Of a stretch of 64,000 nt of DNA, positions 21,247 to 32,061 are shown in pieces. The stretch covers positions 6,115,137 to 6,179,136 of the forward strand of contig CM030933.1 of NCBI GenBank assembly GCA_018136815.1, read 5' to 3'. Positions within the stretch are counted from its first letter, which is position 1, and every line of letters begins with the position of its first letter. A program made the translations under genes and the position numbers. Source of the stretch: Isochrysis galbana (taxonomy: Eukaryota > Haptophyta > Isochrysidales > Isochrysidaceae). The notes beneath the pieces were generated by a model. That model did no database searches. It was given only the letters and a program-made list of their open reading frames with translations, and was not told where the DNA came from.

Positions 21247-23388
21247 CTATGGGCCCGCGCCCGTGCCGCAGGGGCAAGAGAAAGAGAGGAGGAAGAGCGA
21301 GAGACTCTCGGGGACTATCCATACGAGGATAGACAGAATATACACACCCATCACGTGCTCCAATATTAACTGGCAAACTATCGGCCCGCACCCGGCGCTC
21401 TTTACAGGAAAGGGCGCCTCAGACCACCTCCCAGTAGTGGGCACATTCGAAGTCGTCGGGTATAAAACGGGGCGCACGTACGACGTGCGGATAAACAGCG
21501 AACTGTTCGACTCGGAAGAGGCCCGAAGGGTTGTACCACACCTATGGAGGAGCCACACAAATCCGGAGACCCCGGAGGAAGAGATAGACGACGCCTGGGG
21601 CAATGCCAAAAGAGCGGTGGCCACATACCTCCTATGGGCGACGCGACAGGGCAAAGAGCACCAGGCGATAGCCAAAGCGACTGACGAGCTTGCGCTGCTG
21701 GGAATCGAGCTCGACGACGGCGAGCCTGACGCCCGGAAACTAGACAGAATCCGCGAACTCAACGCCGAGATAGATGCAATTCGGAAAACGTCCAGGCCCA
21801 CGAACAAAGAGAGCTTCGACTCCCTCAAGCATGAGGAGAGAATGACGAAAGAGTTCTTCCAGAAATTCCAGTCCCGGGCATCCAATAGCGCTATACCAGA
21901 ACTATACGTTACAGGCGACTGGAATGCCCCGGGTGACGACACAAGGGGCACAACCACCGACGATGACGAGATACGCAAAGAGCTCCGTAGATACTACGTG
22001 TGGCTATACCAGGAGAGACAAAACGTGAGGGACCGAGACTTGGAGGCGGTGATGGAAGCACACCCCATGACCACGTGGGATAGAGATGCTATAGAGGGGA
22101 GAATCACCATGGAGGAACTACTGAACGCCATAGCGCAGATAGGCAGGGCAAGAGCGCGGGACCGGACGCGCTACCGGCGGAATTCTATAAAAGCTTCGTA
22201 GAAATTGTCAAACACGACTTCCTGAGGGTTTTGAACCATGCGCTCGAACAAGGGCACCTGAACGTGTCCATGAGGGAAGGAGACATAATACTCTTGTACA
22301 AAAAAGGGGACACGCGGGACCCTAGAAACTATAGACCTATCACGCTGCTACAAAGCGATTACAAAATCTTAGCCAAAATACTCACGAACAGATTGAAAAC
22401 GGTGATCGGAAACATTATTTCGAAGGACCAACTGGGCTTCGTCCCACATAGACTAATAGGCGAGGCTACTCACCTGTTACAACTTACGCACGCGTACCTA
22501 GAAGAAACAGGGGAGCCCGGACTCCTCCTAGCGCTAGACTGGGAAAAAGCCTTCGACAGAGTTAATTGGGAATTCTATCACCTCGTACTCGAAAAGCTAA
22601 AATTCGGAGAGGACTTCCGTAGATACGCGACGGCTCTAACCAACACCGAAGCGAAGCCCATACGGTACATCAAGGCCAACGGGGGCAGGAGCTTCCCATT
22701 CAACGTAGCGAGCGGGGTTCCTCAAGGATGCCCGCTATCGCCGCTGGCTTTCCTACTAACGGCGGAAGCGCTAACCCGGGCGATCAACGAAGACGAAGAA
22801 ATAGAAGGAATAATTATAAACGGAGCTGAACTCAAAATAAGCCAATTCGCCGACGACACGCAGCTTATGGCGGCCGACTACGGCAGCTTGACACGCTCGC
22901 TAGAATGGGTAGAAAGATACGCGGCGGCCTCATGCGGCAAACCTAATGACCAAAAATTCGAAGGACTAAGAATGGGATCCATGAAGAGAAAGCGGCCGCC
23001 CGCTAGATTCCAAAGATACAAGTGGCTAAAAAGAAGCGAGTATGCGACCATATTAGGGGTTCCGCTAGGAGGGCCTCAGGCCATAAAAGGATTCTGGCGG
23101 AAACTAGCTGACAAAATAGAAAGAAAAACCAGCATATACGAGCCGATCACAAGCAACCTATCTATACATGGCAAAACAAAGGTAGTCAATTTCCTCATAT
23201 ACTCTATCCCGAGATACTGGCTGCAAACGCTGGCAGCCCCGAGGTCATTCCACGCGGCGGTCAAGAGATCAGTAGACAGAATACTATGGACGAACGCGCG
23301 CACCGGGCGCAGACTACAGTGGATTAAATACCCCGACATCCCGCTAAAAGGCGCCTCAGAGAAAGACCCCCAACTGGGGCTGGCCTGA
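21247..23388 (+). mobile_element. LINE-B copy: endonuclease end and reverse transcriptase
   Basis: The left part gives the C-terminus of an APE-type endonuclease (RIDRIYTPIT, then GASDHLPVVGTF, the SDHxPV motif). A linker leads to GKSAGPDALPAEFY, where the frame shifts by one base near 22145, then to the reverse transcriptase from 22231: NYRPITLLQSDYKILAK, LALDWEKAFDRV, SGVPQGCPLSPLAF, ISQFADDTQLM (catalytic FADD) and ILGVPLG. It ends at 23388 in the thumb region without the C-terminal zinc-finger domain or 3' UTR, so both ends are missing. The motif order and APE endonuclease place it in the L1-like LINE group. Confidence 0.88.
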
Positions 23389-24659
23389 AGGACCTCTGAG
23401 AGCAGGCCGTGGCGCGCCGCATGGCGACGCGCCGCAGGGACAAAGGTGGAAGAGAGTGGGGCGAGGGAGAGGGGGGGATTTGCACCCCCCCCCCGATGGA
23501 GTGTGGTGAGAAACGAGCCCCGTTTACGTCAGCAAACGGGCGAAGGGGGGCGACTGGCGACAGAGGGAGATGGGAAGGGAGCGGCTCAAGACGTCTCGGA
23601 TACCCTTGTATTGTGGCAGGTATACTCGAGGCGCAGTTGCTTATTTCTCGAGGACTGCTCGCGGCGTGAGCTGGTAAGGGCCGTTGCTCCTTTTTTGACG
23701 AGAGGTTCCTCCCCCCCCCCCCGGTGCTTTTTCCCGGAGAGTCGCCCGACGTAGGACGTAGGTCGGTCCGCCTCAATGGGTTTTCCCTCATTTTAACTTG
23801 TGGCTTGTGGGGAGTTAGAATGGGAGCCGGGGGCTTGCGAGGGGGGAGATGTGGAGGGGTGCATAGGTGTATGTATCTGTGACAACAGCACGCGCCAAGG
23901 TGTACGGGCAGGTGCGCTGAGGGCTGTCGTGTTAGTACCGGGCTAGTGAGAGTAGTGGTACTAATGCTCAGTTAGATTAAGGGGGAGGGGGGGGTCAATA
24001 CGAGCGAGGGCAAGTGTAGGCGAGTGTGTGCGGCGCGCAGCGCGCGCGCTCGGCGAAGGTCTGGGCCAGAGTGGTGTCAACTCAGCCCCTGCCAGCAGGC
24101 AGGGGCTGAGGTTGGTTGTGCAGGCCCACCCAGGGGGTGTCTGCGATGGAGAGAGGGGGGTGCGAGGCCCCCATTGGCCTCCTATTTATAAAAGTAGTTG
24201 GCCAACATAGGGCATACTAATTACTAAATAATGGCTAATGGTACCGAACCAAACAAGTCACAGACCAGACACCCGGTGATATGGGTCAATGTGAATGAAT
24301 GCATGAAAGGCACTTACCCAATACGCACTACACTCACTCTACGTCTACGTGTGCCAGGCGGGTGGGTCAAGGGAAAGTCTAGCGGAAAATATTCGTTCCT
24401 GACCGCCAAAATCTGAGAGGCCTTTCATGGATCGAATGACTGCTGACTGCGCATTGGGCTTCAAATAATGACTGCGCAATGGGCTTCAAATAATGGATGT
24501 GCGTATCCTTATTCAGTTGACTAGAATGTACTGGCTGAGCCCGGGGATCCATCGCCAAACATACGGGCGACATGATCCCGCATACTTTCGTGCCTACATA
24601 CAGTGGAAAATTTTGTGGGGCACAATTGTCTAGCTTGACGATGCACTCTTACGAGATCT
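23389..24659. other. Intergenic, fragments only
   Basis: Contains C/G homopolymer runs (23484-23496, 23709-23722), a family-A-like scrap near 24150-24200, and a 22-base direct repeat (GACTGCGCATTGGGCTTCAA type) at about 24446-24495. No gene supported. Confidence 0.4.
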
Positions 24660-25456
24660 TCAACGAAAATGTGGCTGATTAGGGCCGGTTGGGCATGCAA
24701 CGCACTGGTGATCCTTCATCTCTCCCAACATGAACGGGACGTCGTCGAATCTGCTCGTGTCGATACCTTGATCCTACATAGACATCACGATGCATGGAGT
24801 CAATGGACACAACGCATCGTTTCAGGCCCCTCGGTTCACGTCCTGCGCAGCGCACCTGCTTCAACACGCGATCCCACCAGCCTTCTGTGGCTTTGCGAAG
24901 GGTGATTAATAGAACACGTCGACCATTTTTGTCGTCGTCAAGCTGCCACTCACATTCATCAGGCAATACCTACATAGACACCATCATAGGTTGTGGAGCA
25001 CCTTGCACAAGTGCATGCTGCTGACGCAGAGAATCGAAAACGGCGCAGCCCACCACGCACCTGTGCACACAGCTCGCCGTCCATCCGCGTCTCTCCTACG
25101 GCAACGACCTTGAGGGAGGAGCTCTTGAACACGACTAGCACGTTGCGTGCCTTAGCGCCCGCAGGCACATCCAGTGTGAGAACGACCAGCTCCCTCTTAT
25201 CCTGCTGCCAATGGCCCCAAAGCGCGTCGCCGCCCTTGGTATCGTCGAGCGGATCAGACAGATCGGCTGAGATTGCCATCGCTCGGGCCCGAGGATGTGT
25301 TGCACTGCCAAGAGAGGCCGTACTATGGGAGCCAACGGAAGGCACGCCTCTCGGAACGAACCCGCCGCTGCGGCCCGGGAAGAAACTACTAGTAATACAT
25401 GCGTAGGTTCCAGTCGAAAGTTTACGTACTCTAGAGTTTTCCGAGGAAGGCCCCAT
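24660..25456 (-). CDS. NudC-like CS-domain protein, three exons
   Basis: Exons 25456-25061, 24969-24856 and 24773-24660 (all phase 0) encode about 207 residues. The CS fold is clear: GHWQQDKRELVVLTLDVP, LKVVAVGETRMDGELCAQ, then VLPDECEWQLDDD, RVLLITLRKATEGWWDRVL, as in NudC/NUDCD proteins, which act as Hsp90 co-chaperones and in dynein-linked transport. Exon 3 adds DQGIDTSRFDDVPFMLGEM, like the 'EIDTxKxD' tail of the family. If intron 2 is not removed, an alternative end at 24679 results, with no family similarity. Both introns begin GTGCG and end TGTCTATGTAG. The true start may be the internal Met at 25279. Divergent from the next gene by 165 bp. Confidence 0.83.
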
Positions 25457-25620
25457 CTCGCCCGCTTCCAGCTGCAGCTGCTCTTTCTGGAAGAGTTTTT
25501 TTTTGTTGTATTGTTTTATTGCATAGCTGAATAACAGTATTCGTATTCACAGTAGGAGCTCTAGAGTAGAGTAGTAGAAGATGCTGCGGGCCGTTTTTTT
25601 GCGGGGTCGATCCGTCGGCC

Positions 25621-26463
25621 ATGCCCGAGAAGGAACTCAGCGCTGAGCCAGGGGTGGGAGAGCCATCGTCGAGCAAAGAGCTTGCAAAGACCCAACCTGC
25701 CCAGCCACACGTTGAGTCAATGCAGGACTGGCCTGCTTGGTTGGAAAAAGCAGAGAAGCTCACGTTGGAGGCGCAGAAGGCTGAGAAAGCAGAAAGAGAG
25801 GTCATGGCGAGAGCAAAGGCGAAAGCAGACGAGGAGATTGCTGCAGCCCACAAGGAAATGTTGGCTACACTCAGCGCCGCGGACGCCGCAGCGGCCCAAG
25901 CCGATGCTGAAGCGGCGGCGGCACGATCTGAAAGTCGCGCCGACGCATCAATAGGCTCCGCTCAGGCTCGAGTTGAAGCTGCAGACCGAGAGGTTGCAGC
26001 AGCATCTGAGGCAGTAGCAGCGGCAATGAAGCAAGCCGGAGGGGAAGTGGCGGCCTCAACCACCGTAAAATCGACGTCGCAGCCAGTAAGCGCAAAGCCA
26101 AAGAGTGGCGGGCTTCAGGGCGAGCAAAGTGCACTAGCCACATCGAGCAAAAAGGCTGAGGATGCCTGGACTGCGGCACAGGCAGCGAAAGAGGCTGCAA
26201 GAGTTTTGTACGCAGCAAAAGTCCGAAAGGCTCGTGCGGACGCCGAGAAAGAAGTGGCAATCGCTGCCAAAGAAACTCATGCTAAAGTTGCAGCCATGCG
26301 TCAGGCCATGGCAGAGGCACAGTCGGAAATGATTCGCATGGAGACCACGAGTGCGACTGGCAATGTGCCGCGGCGAACTTTTCATGGGGGCGGGGGAGCG
26401 CGTGCATCCAACCAGACACTTGCTAAGTCGTTCGATCGGAATTCGATAAAGGGTCTCGGGTAA
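25621..26463 (+). CDS. Ala/Glu/Lys-rich coiled-coil protein, unknown function
   Basis: An intact 280-residue frame begins with an acidic, Ser/Pro-containing leader, followed from residue ~40 by near-continuous heptad-like helix (LEKAEKLTLEAQKAEK, AAHKEMLATLSAADAAAA, then a second segment around KKAEDAWTAAQAAKEAAR and KEVAIAAKETHAKVAAM). It ends with a Gly-rich, basic tail (GGGGARASNQTLAKSF). No catalytic motif, signal peptide or membrane segment. Codon use resembles the neighbouring genes, and it sits divergent to the CS-domain gene, so it is probably a real structural or scaffold gene. Confidence 0.6.
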   Translation: MPEKELSAEPGVGEPSSSKELAKTQPAQPHVESMQDWPAWLEKAEKLTLEAQKAEKAEREVMARAKAKADEEIAAAHKEMLATLSAADAAAAQADAEAAAARSESRADASIGSAQARVEAADREVAAASEAVAAAMKQAGGEVAASTTVKSTSQPVSAKPKSGGLQGEQSALATSSKKAEDAWTAAQAAKEAARVLYAAKVRKARADAEKEVAIAAKETHAKVAAMRQAMAEAQSEMIRMETTSATGNVPRRTFHGGGGARASNQTLAKSFDRNSIKGLG

Positions 26464-27365
26464 TGAAGAGTGCAGGCTATTGTCTCATAAGGGTGGACGC
26501 AAGCGGAGGCGCGAGTCTGGTGGCCGGAAGTGCGTCGCTATTTGTTGCCCTGCATGTGGGCTGGTGCTGCTATGATGCAGTCGCCGCGCCCACGCCGTCC
26601 CCAACCCGCCCTGTTTGCGTGAGTTTTTTTTTCCTGCTATGCATTCTACAATGTCTCTTCAAGGCCTTTCCGTTCTTGTTCATCGGTGTGATGCTCGCTG
26701 TAGCTGTCCCTATCGCTCTCATTTTGGTTCTCCCCCTTTCCCATTGCACACATCTTATGAGAAGGTGCAACCTGAGGTCCAGTTTTTTCTCACCCCCGCA
26801 CCCCCCCATTTTGGTATAAAACTCTAGGAGCACCCACACTTTGGAGATAGACTGGCGACTCGCCACCCCTCATGTGGGGGACTCCGCCGAGGCGCACCCG
26901 GGCCCAGTTTTTAACGCCCACTCCCCTCATTTTGTATTGATGACACTTTTCGCTTTGCGCCGTTGGTTTGGGTGCAACTTCTGTGAGGGTGCAACCTGAG
27001 GCTCAGTTTTTGTCACGCTCACCCTTTGGTATCAAACAATAGCCGCACCGAGTGGGGATTTTTGAGGGAGAGGTTGAAAGCAGAGCTCCTCTCGGGCCCT
27101 CGGCTCGGCCGCCTTGGCGGCTAGGCCCAGGCACAATTATCCCGTTTTTCTCGCCCATTATCTCGGGCACATATCTCGTTTTAGGCCGGCCAGCTCGCCC
27201 AAATATCTCGTTTTTATCTCACACAAAAATGAAAATAAAACCGATGCTATGCTTCTATAGCTATAGCTATCTATCTATAGTCTATAGTCTCCAGCAGTGT
27301 GTTATTTTTGAGTCACCCACACACGCACCCACACTCACAACAACACACTCATTACGATATTTCAA
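26464..27365. repeat. Interval with tandem-like dispersed repeats
   Basis: Positions 26763-26830 and 26988-27035 carry two copies of GGTGCAACCTGAGG...CAGTTTTT...CACCC...TTTGGTAT, with a more diverged piece between (about 26890-26950). A second set of repeats with 'ATATCTCG' lies at 27155-27225. No gene supported. Confidence 0.45.
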
Positions 27366-27584
27366 TCATGCCGCCTTAGCGTCGCGCTTGATCCTATTGT
27401 ACCGCAACATGACGGAGGCTTGCAGCTCATCGGCAAGCGAAGAGGTCCTCTCAGGCCCAAACATGGTGGTGAGCATGGAAAACACACGCTCACAAGACGC
27501 AAAATTTGGGCTCAGGCATAAGGCCTTCCTTGCCGCTTGGGCCCAATCAATGCGGGAGCACTGGCACTGAGTGATGTGAGGCAT
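27366..27584 (-). pseudogene. hAT transposase C-terminal (dimerisation) remnant
   Basis: The 72-residue frame contains LCLSPNFASCERVFSMLT, then ELQASVMLRYN. In hAT transposases the C-terminal dimerisation domain reads 'xSxxxxSERxFSxxG...L..vx..l.lk.N', and the order and spacing fit. The upstream DDE/RNase H-like part was not found, so this is a fragment. It shows that hAT transposons have been active in this genome, relevant to the hAT MITE at 7337. Confidence 0.65.
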
Positions 27585-28865
27585 CGCGCGCGGCCGCCGC
27601 CCCGGGCAGGCACAACGGGCAGGGCAGCTGAGAGCGGGCTCGCTCAGGCCTCACCTGCTTCCATCGTCGATCGTCGATGTCGGCTCGTTCTGGTTCACTG
27701 TCACTGTGCCGGGCACAGACGTACTTACTGTTCACGTAAACAGGGCCATTTATTTACTAGGTGACCAAGAGTCATGCGGTTATCCCATCCGCGGTGCCGC
27801 GACTCCCGCCCCGCTCCACGATCCCTCACTCCCGGCCCCCCCTTGGCATTGCCCCCCCTTCGGACTCTCCGCCACGTGGGAAGTTACAAGGGAGACACGC
27901 TCCGGCCGTCGCTGCGGAGTCTCTCTCTCTCTCTCGCTCTCTCTCTCCGTCTTTCTCGCGACGTGTTTGGGTTATCGGGGATTTGGGGTCTCGGTTGCTT
28001 GATGTTTCGCTTGGTTTAGGTGAATGTTTCCGGTGTGTCCGTGAGTCGGTGTATCCTGTTGTTCTCAGCATCGTTGTCCGTCGTTGTTCGCTGCGTCGCT
28101 GCACTCTAGCAACCTAGGCTCCCTCCCTGAGAGAAGAGTTCTTTATAGGTCTAACAATCTCTTACAACCCAACACACTAGGGCCGCTAGGAGCGCCTCGC
28201 CGCCCCACCGCCTTTCGCTCGCCGTTCGTCCCCAGTCCAGACATCCAAATGGGGTTGCCCGACCCAAACCAGAATTTCATTCACCCGACTCCCGGCGGGG
28301 AGGAGGGCCAAATCGCCGCGCTAGCCGCCGGTGCCGCTCGCGACGGAGTGGCCCAGAGCCCTCCGGCTCCGCTCGACTCGACAAAGTGCTGCAAGACTCC
28401 TCGAGGCGAACCATCGGCGCCCATACAAACAAGAGCCACTGGAGGCCCCAAGGGCAACACACAACTACCTCAATCGAGACGCGCGTGACACGCTGACACG
28501 CGCGCCCGAGACGGACCGTGTGAGCCGCATGTGCGGACGCACACAGCAGCAGACAGCAAAGACCGCTACACATGGCCGACTATGGCGCGATGTGCGCGCG
28601 TATCCTCCCCGTTCCCCCGATGAGCCCGTCCCGGGCTCCCCGGGTGAGCCGTGCGCCGCGCTAGCCGCCGGTGCGCCTCCGCGGCTCGTTTCCGCTGAGG
28701 AAACGAGCCTCGCTCCGACAGATGGCTTGCGCTCTCCTTCCTCCTGCGCCATCGGGCTACCGGCTATTTCGCTTTTCTTCCTTGCGCTGGGCGCCGGGCA
28801 ACTGCGGTCCGTAGGTTTCATCCGGGTTGGGAGCTATCCGCAGCGGGTAAAGCCTAACTACTAAC
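27585..28865. repeat. Interval with a ~110-bp repeat and a CT run
   Basis: Positions 28608-28717 are close to 33966-34080 (shared TTCCCCCGATGAGCC, GCGCTAGCCGCCGGTGC and GGAAACGAGC). Positions 28307-28382 match 42480-42395 in reverse. A CT microsatellite lies at about 27919-27950. Open frames here follow the repeats and have no family match. Confidence 0.45.
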
Positions 28866-29219
28866 TAGTAAGTAGAGCACAAGGCACAAGGGGACGAGCC
28901 GCAAGGCTGGAGGAGGGAGTGTGAAGGGGAGCGGGCGTGGCTGCACGAGGGATACGTCCAGGGCTACGCGCGTGGTGAGAAAAAAAACATCTGAAGAATC
29001 TGGGCTACACACCTACTATTGCCTGGATCTCCCTTCACCATTACCAACGCCCTTAACTTCCCTCCCCCCAACTCTTTCCCTGCCCCCCTTCGTTCCTTTT
29101 TCTTCGGTGCTCCGGGGTCCGGCCCTGGTGCTCTACCTAGGGCCTGGTTCGGAGCGTGGGGGCCGGGCAGGCCTTTTGAAATGCACGCGCGTGGTGAGAA
29201 TATTAAGAAGTTTTTTTTT
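28866..29219 (+). mobile_element. LINE-A 3' tail split by a LINE-B fragment
   Basis: From 28866 the sequence follows the LINE-A 3' UTR (TAGAGCACAAGG..., GCCGCAAGG, GGGCGTGGCTG) to ACGCGCGTGGTGAGA at 28966-28980. A 204-bp segment (28981-29184) on the opposite strand then matches the LINE-B 3' UTR, ending in CAGATG and T-run. The 15-bp ACGCGCGTGGTGAGA is repeated at 29185-29199, after which the LINE-A tail finishes with ATATTAAGAAG and a T-run. So a truncated LINE-B inserted into an older LINE-A tail with a 15-bp target duplication. The T-run abuts the PIG-W stop codon. Confidence 0.8.
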
Positions 29220-30556
29220 CAACGAAAATTGTCATTCTGCATTCTGCTACGGCCGCATCCATCAATCCACAAGGTGAACGAACCAACAAAAAAAAGGTAC
29301 GAGACTAGAAGCACGACAGCAGCTACGCTATCGACACCACTTGTTGGCTTGCCAAGCATTGGCAAGGCGAGATTAACGACGCCAGTGGCCATATTTGCAA
29401 CGATGAAAACAGAGAGCAAGTTCCGATTCAAGGCAAAAAGAAGGGGCATCCGTACGTGAGGAGCTAGAATGCTGGCTAAGGTACACAGCGTGAGAGCAAG
29501 CACGATTTGGGCGGCAGAAAGGAGGACAAAGGTGATATTGCATAGTTTGCGGGAGGGCGGCGATAACAACAACGTAGCTGCGGCTCCGGCCAACCAAAGA
29601 CAACAGTCAACCACACCAAGGCGATAAACGATCGTCCAGGATGCGGAGGTGGGCAACGAGTGCGAATTTGGGAGTAACCCAGCGATGGCTCTTGCTAGAC
29701 ATTCCATGCCCACGACTCCGCTGAGCAACACAAAGCCTTCCTTATTTGAAGTTAACAGTGTGTTTCGCGGGGCCTTCTCGACCCAAGCTGCAACACCAGC
29801 AGCCAAGATAAACTCATGCGCGCAGAGGACGAAAGCTCCACAAACGCCGGCATGAGGAGCGCTTATTGGGGTTGCATACCCCACGATCAAACCCGAAAGA
29901 CCAAGCACAAAGAAGGCGTTGCAATGCGTCCCGTACTCCTCAGTCGGCTGGTGGTAGCCGGACATGTAAATGAAGAGCGTGCGCCCTATACCGAGCAACA
30001 GCAGGCGTGCTTGCTTGGCGAAGCGGCCAGGAAGGCGACCTGATGATTTGGAAGAGTGGACGCGTGCACTATGTGTCAAGGCTCTTGAAAAGATAGCAGA
30101 AGCGACACCAAGATCCATCACACTCACCCCTGACACGCCGGATTTGGCAAAATGGCGGGGGAATATGCGGAAGTCTACTGCAAGGATGCAGAACACGGTC
30201 TGCGCCATCATTATGGACCGTAGTGTTGTCAGAGGTTGCAGCATTTCCCCATCATAATCTATAGTGAACTTCTTCCTGACTGGTATGCCTCTGCGGACTG
30301 TTCTGCGCTTGCCCTGCAGCAAGAGGAACGAGCTCATCAGGCTGAGCTCGAGGGCGAGCGCCGTGTATGAATTCGAGAGAAGGGCGACAACCATTGGAAG
30401 AATTATGAGCCCTACTTCAAGCGCGATTTGTTGCGCCTCCGACCAGGCGAATGCGCCAAATTTCAGAGCCAGCGCTGCGTGCGTGAGCACGCCCACCTGC
30501 AGCATGGGCGGGGCAGCACTTGACCAGGACGCTAGAGGGGATGATGTGCTTGGCAT
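29219..30556 (-). CDS. PIGW: PIG-W/GWT1, GPI inositol acyltransferase
   Basis: Acylates the inositol ring of GlcN-PI in the ER during GPI-anchor synthesis. A single exon encodes 445 residues from the ATG at 30556. An in-frame Met 17 codons on (30505) is also possible, and the frame stays open upstream without an ATG. Family landmarks are DFRIFPRHFAKSGVSGVSVM followed by DLGV, GYHQPTEEYGTHCNAFF, NKEGFVLLSG and NLLSVFIVANMATGVVNLAL, with about ten to twelve hydrophobic helices between them. The C-terminus ends with QNDNFR and a stop placed directly beside a LINE-A T-run, so the original 3' UTR has been displaced. Confidence 0.9.
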   Translation of the reverse strand: MPSTSSPLASWSSAAPPMLQVGVLTHAALALKFGAFAWSEAQQIALEVGLIILPMVVALLSNSYTALALELSLMSSFLLLQGKRRTVRRGIPVRKKFTIDYDGEMLQPLTTLRSIMMAQTVFCILAVDFRIFPRHFAKSGVSGVSVMDLGVASAIFSRALTHSARVHSSKSSGRLPGRFAKQARLLLLGIGRTLFIYMSGYHQPTEEYGTHCNAFFVLGLSGLIVGYATPISAPHAGVCGAFVLCAHEFILAAGVAAWVEKAPRNTLLTSNKEGFVLLSGVVGMECLARAIAGLLPNSHSLPTSASWTIVYRLGVVDCCLWLAGAAATLLLSPPSRKLCNITFVLLSAAQIVLALTLCTLASILAPHVRMPLLFALNRNLLSVFIVANMATGVVNLALPMLGKPTSGVDSVAAVVLLVSYLFFVGSFTLWIDGCGRSRMQNDNFR

Positions 30557-31514
30557 GCAGCTGCAGATGAAGGTAGAAGCGCCAGCAGTGAAGGGGAAGG
30601 GCTTCGCGAGACCGCACGTATGGACAGCACACCACGAGGCATGCTTCTGCCGTGCCGGCGAGGCCGGCCGGCAGCATCGCCGCGGACGGCCAACAACCGC
30701 TCCCCCTCCTCCCCCCTCTCTCTTATGAAGTCTTGCAGCGCTCCCCGACCCACGCTGCCCCACTGCCACTGCCGCTCGAGCCACTCCTGCCGCTCGAGCC
30801 ACTCCTGCCGCCGCCTCGCTGCCTCCCCTTCCGCCCGCCGATAATGCTCAGCCCCCCTTCACAGACATATTTGGATCCGCTGTCGCCATCCAATGTACTC
30901 CTACTGTGAAGTACCCGTGAAAGGGTACTGCAAACTGCCGTCCGTGAAAAGCCGGAAGCGAACACCTGAGGGCCTACGCATACGAACCCCGAGAGAAAAT
31001 TGGAGTCCGAAAATCGCAGTTTCACGGTCCGATAATTACAGTGGGGGAGGTGCGGGGCACCCCGAAAATTGGAGTTTGCAAAGTCAAAGTACAAATTACA
31101 AAGTATATAGGTATAGGTATAGGTATAGTTATAGGGCGGTCAAACAGTGATTTATAACTACTAACATGTGTGTGGGGGGCTGCATTTTTGACCGTCCTCC
31201 CAAGCCAAAAAAAACTCCCGGGGGGCTCACCTGGCGCAACGAATAATTCCCGAGGAAAATGGTGGGGTTTCCCCCCCCCCCTCGCCCTCGCCCCTCGCCC
31301 CCTCTCTACACACTACACACGCGCCAGTGCCCCAAAGATTTGTGCCGCCTGAATGTACTCAGCCCGAGCACGACTTGCCGCACGTTGTGCGATAAGGTAC
31401 GTTAATACGGGGTGTAAAAAAATTAAAATGTTCTCATGGGCCTCTTCCGACGGAACGCGACCTCCCCACCTCCCCCCTCTTTTTTAATGTTTATAATGTT
31501 TATGTGAATGAACA
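30557..31514. other. Intergenic, nothing firm
   Basis: Includes the PIG-W upstream side with a duplicated 18-base GCCGCTCGAGCCACTCCT unit (30771-30805). At 31408-31460 a 50-bp piece (GGTGTAAAAAAATTAAAATG... GACGGAACGCGA) is matched at 34086-34135. No gene supported. Confidence 0.35.
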
Positions 31515-31680
31515 ACCGAAGTTTATACTTAGTTCTTAGTTCGCCCATGGGGGGCACGAGCCCCCCCACTCTCTCCACTCCTCCCCTGCCATGGCCATGG
31601 GGGAGGAACCACCCATGCCCATGCTCCTGGCATGCCTGATGGCTTGCCAGGAGCACACTCACTGCCCTCACTGTGGCAAA
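31515..31680 (+). mobile_element. SINE-like family A, head-side fragment
   Basis: Shares TTTATACTTAGTT, CCCATGGGGGGCACGAGCC and GAGGAACCACCCAT with the copies at 45200 and 8815, then leaves the family near 31680. Confidence 0.5.
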
Positions 31681-32061
31681 AAGGGGGGGTCTGCCAGCCA
31701 CCGCCCCCAAAAACAAAACATGGGCCCCTCCTCCGGCTTTCGCCTTCTCGGCCGCAGCCTCTCCTCCGCTCCCAACCGGCAGCTGCAAAAGGAGAGCGAC
31801 GGCGACTGCAATCTTTTTCATGTGTGAGGGGAAGAACATTTATCCAGGGCGTATGGGTTCACGTTGACACGCCCTCGAGGGCCCATTACAGTAGCTTGGG
31901 CAAGGTGTTAACCCATCTGGCCTCTTACAAGTGTTGACGCAGGGCACAACAAGTGTTGACACGGTGTTGACGCACTTCCACTCGTCACTGTTGCGGTTGC
32001 TGGTTGCTGATTCTGCTTGCTTTAGCGGGCAGCGCGGCAGCGCGCGCGAGGGAATGCGCGG
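31681..32061. other. Unassigned interval
   Basis: Contains repeated GTGTTGACGC words (about 31934-31972). Nothing else recognised. Confidence 0.3.
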
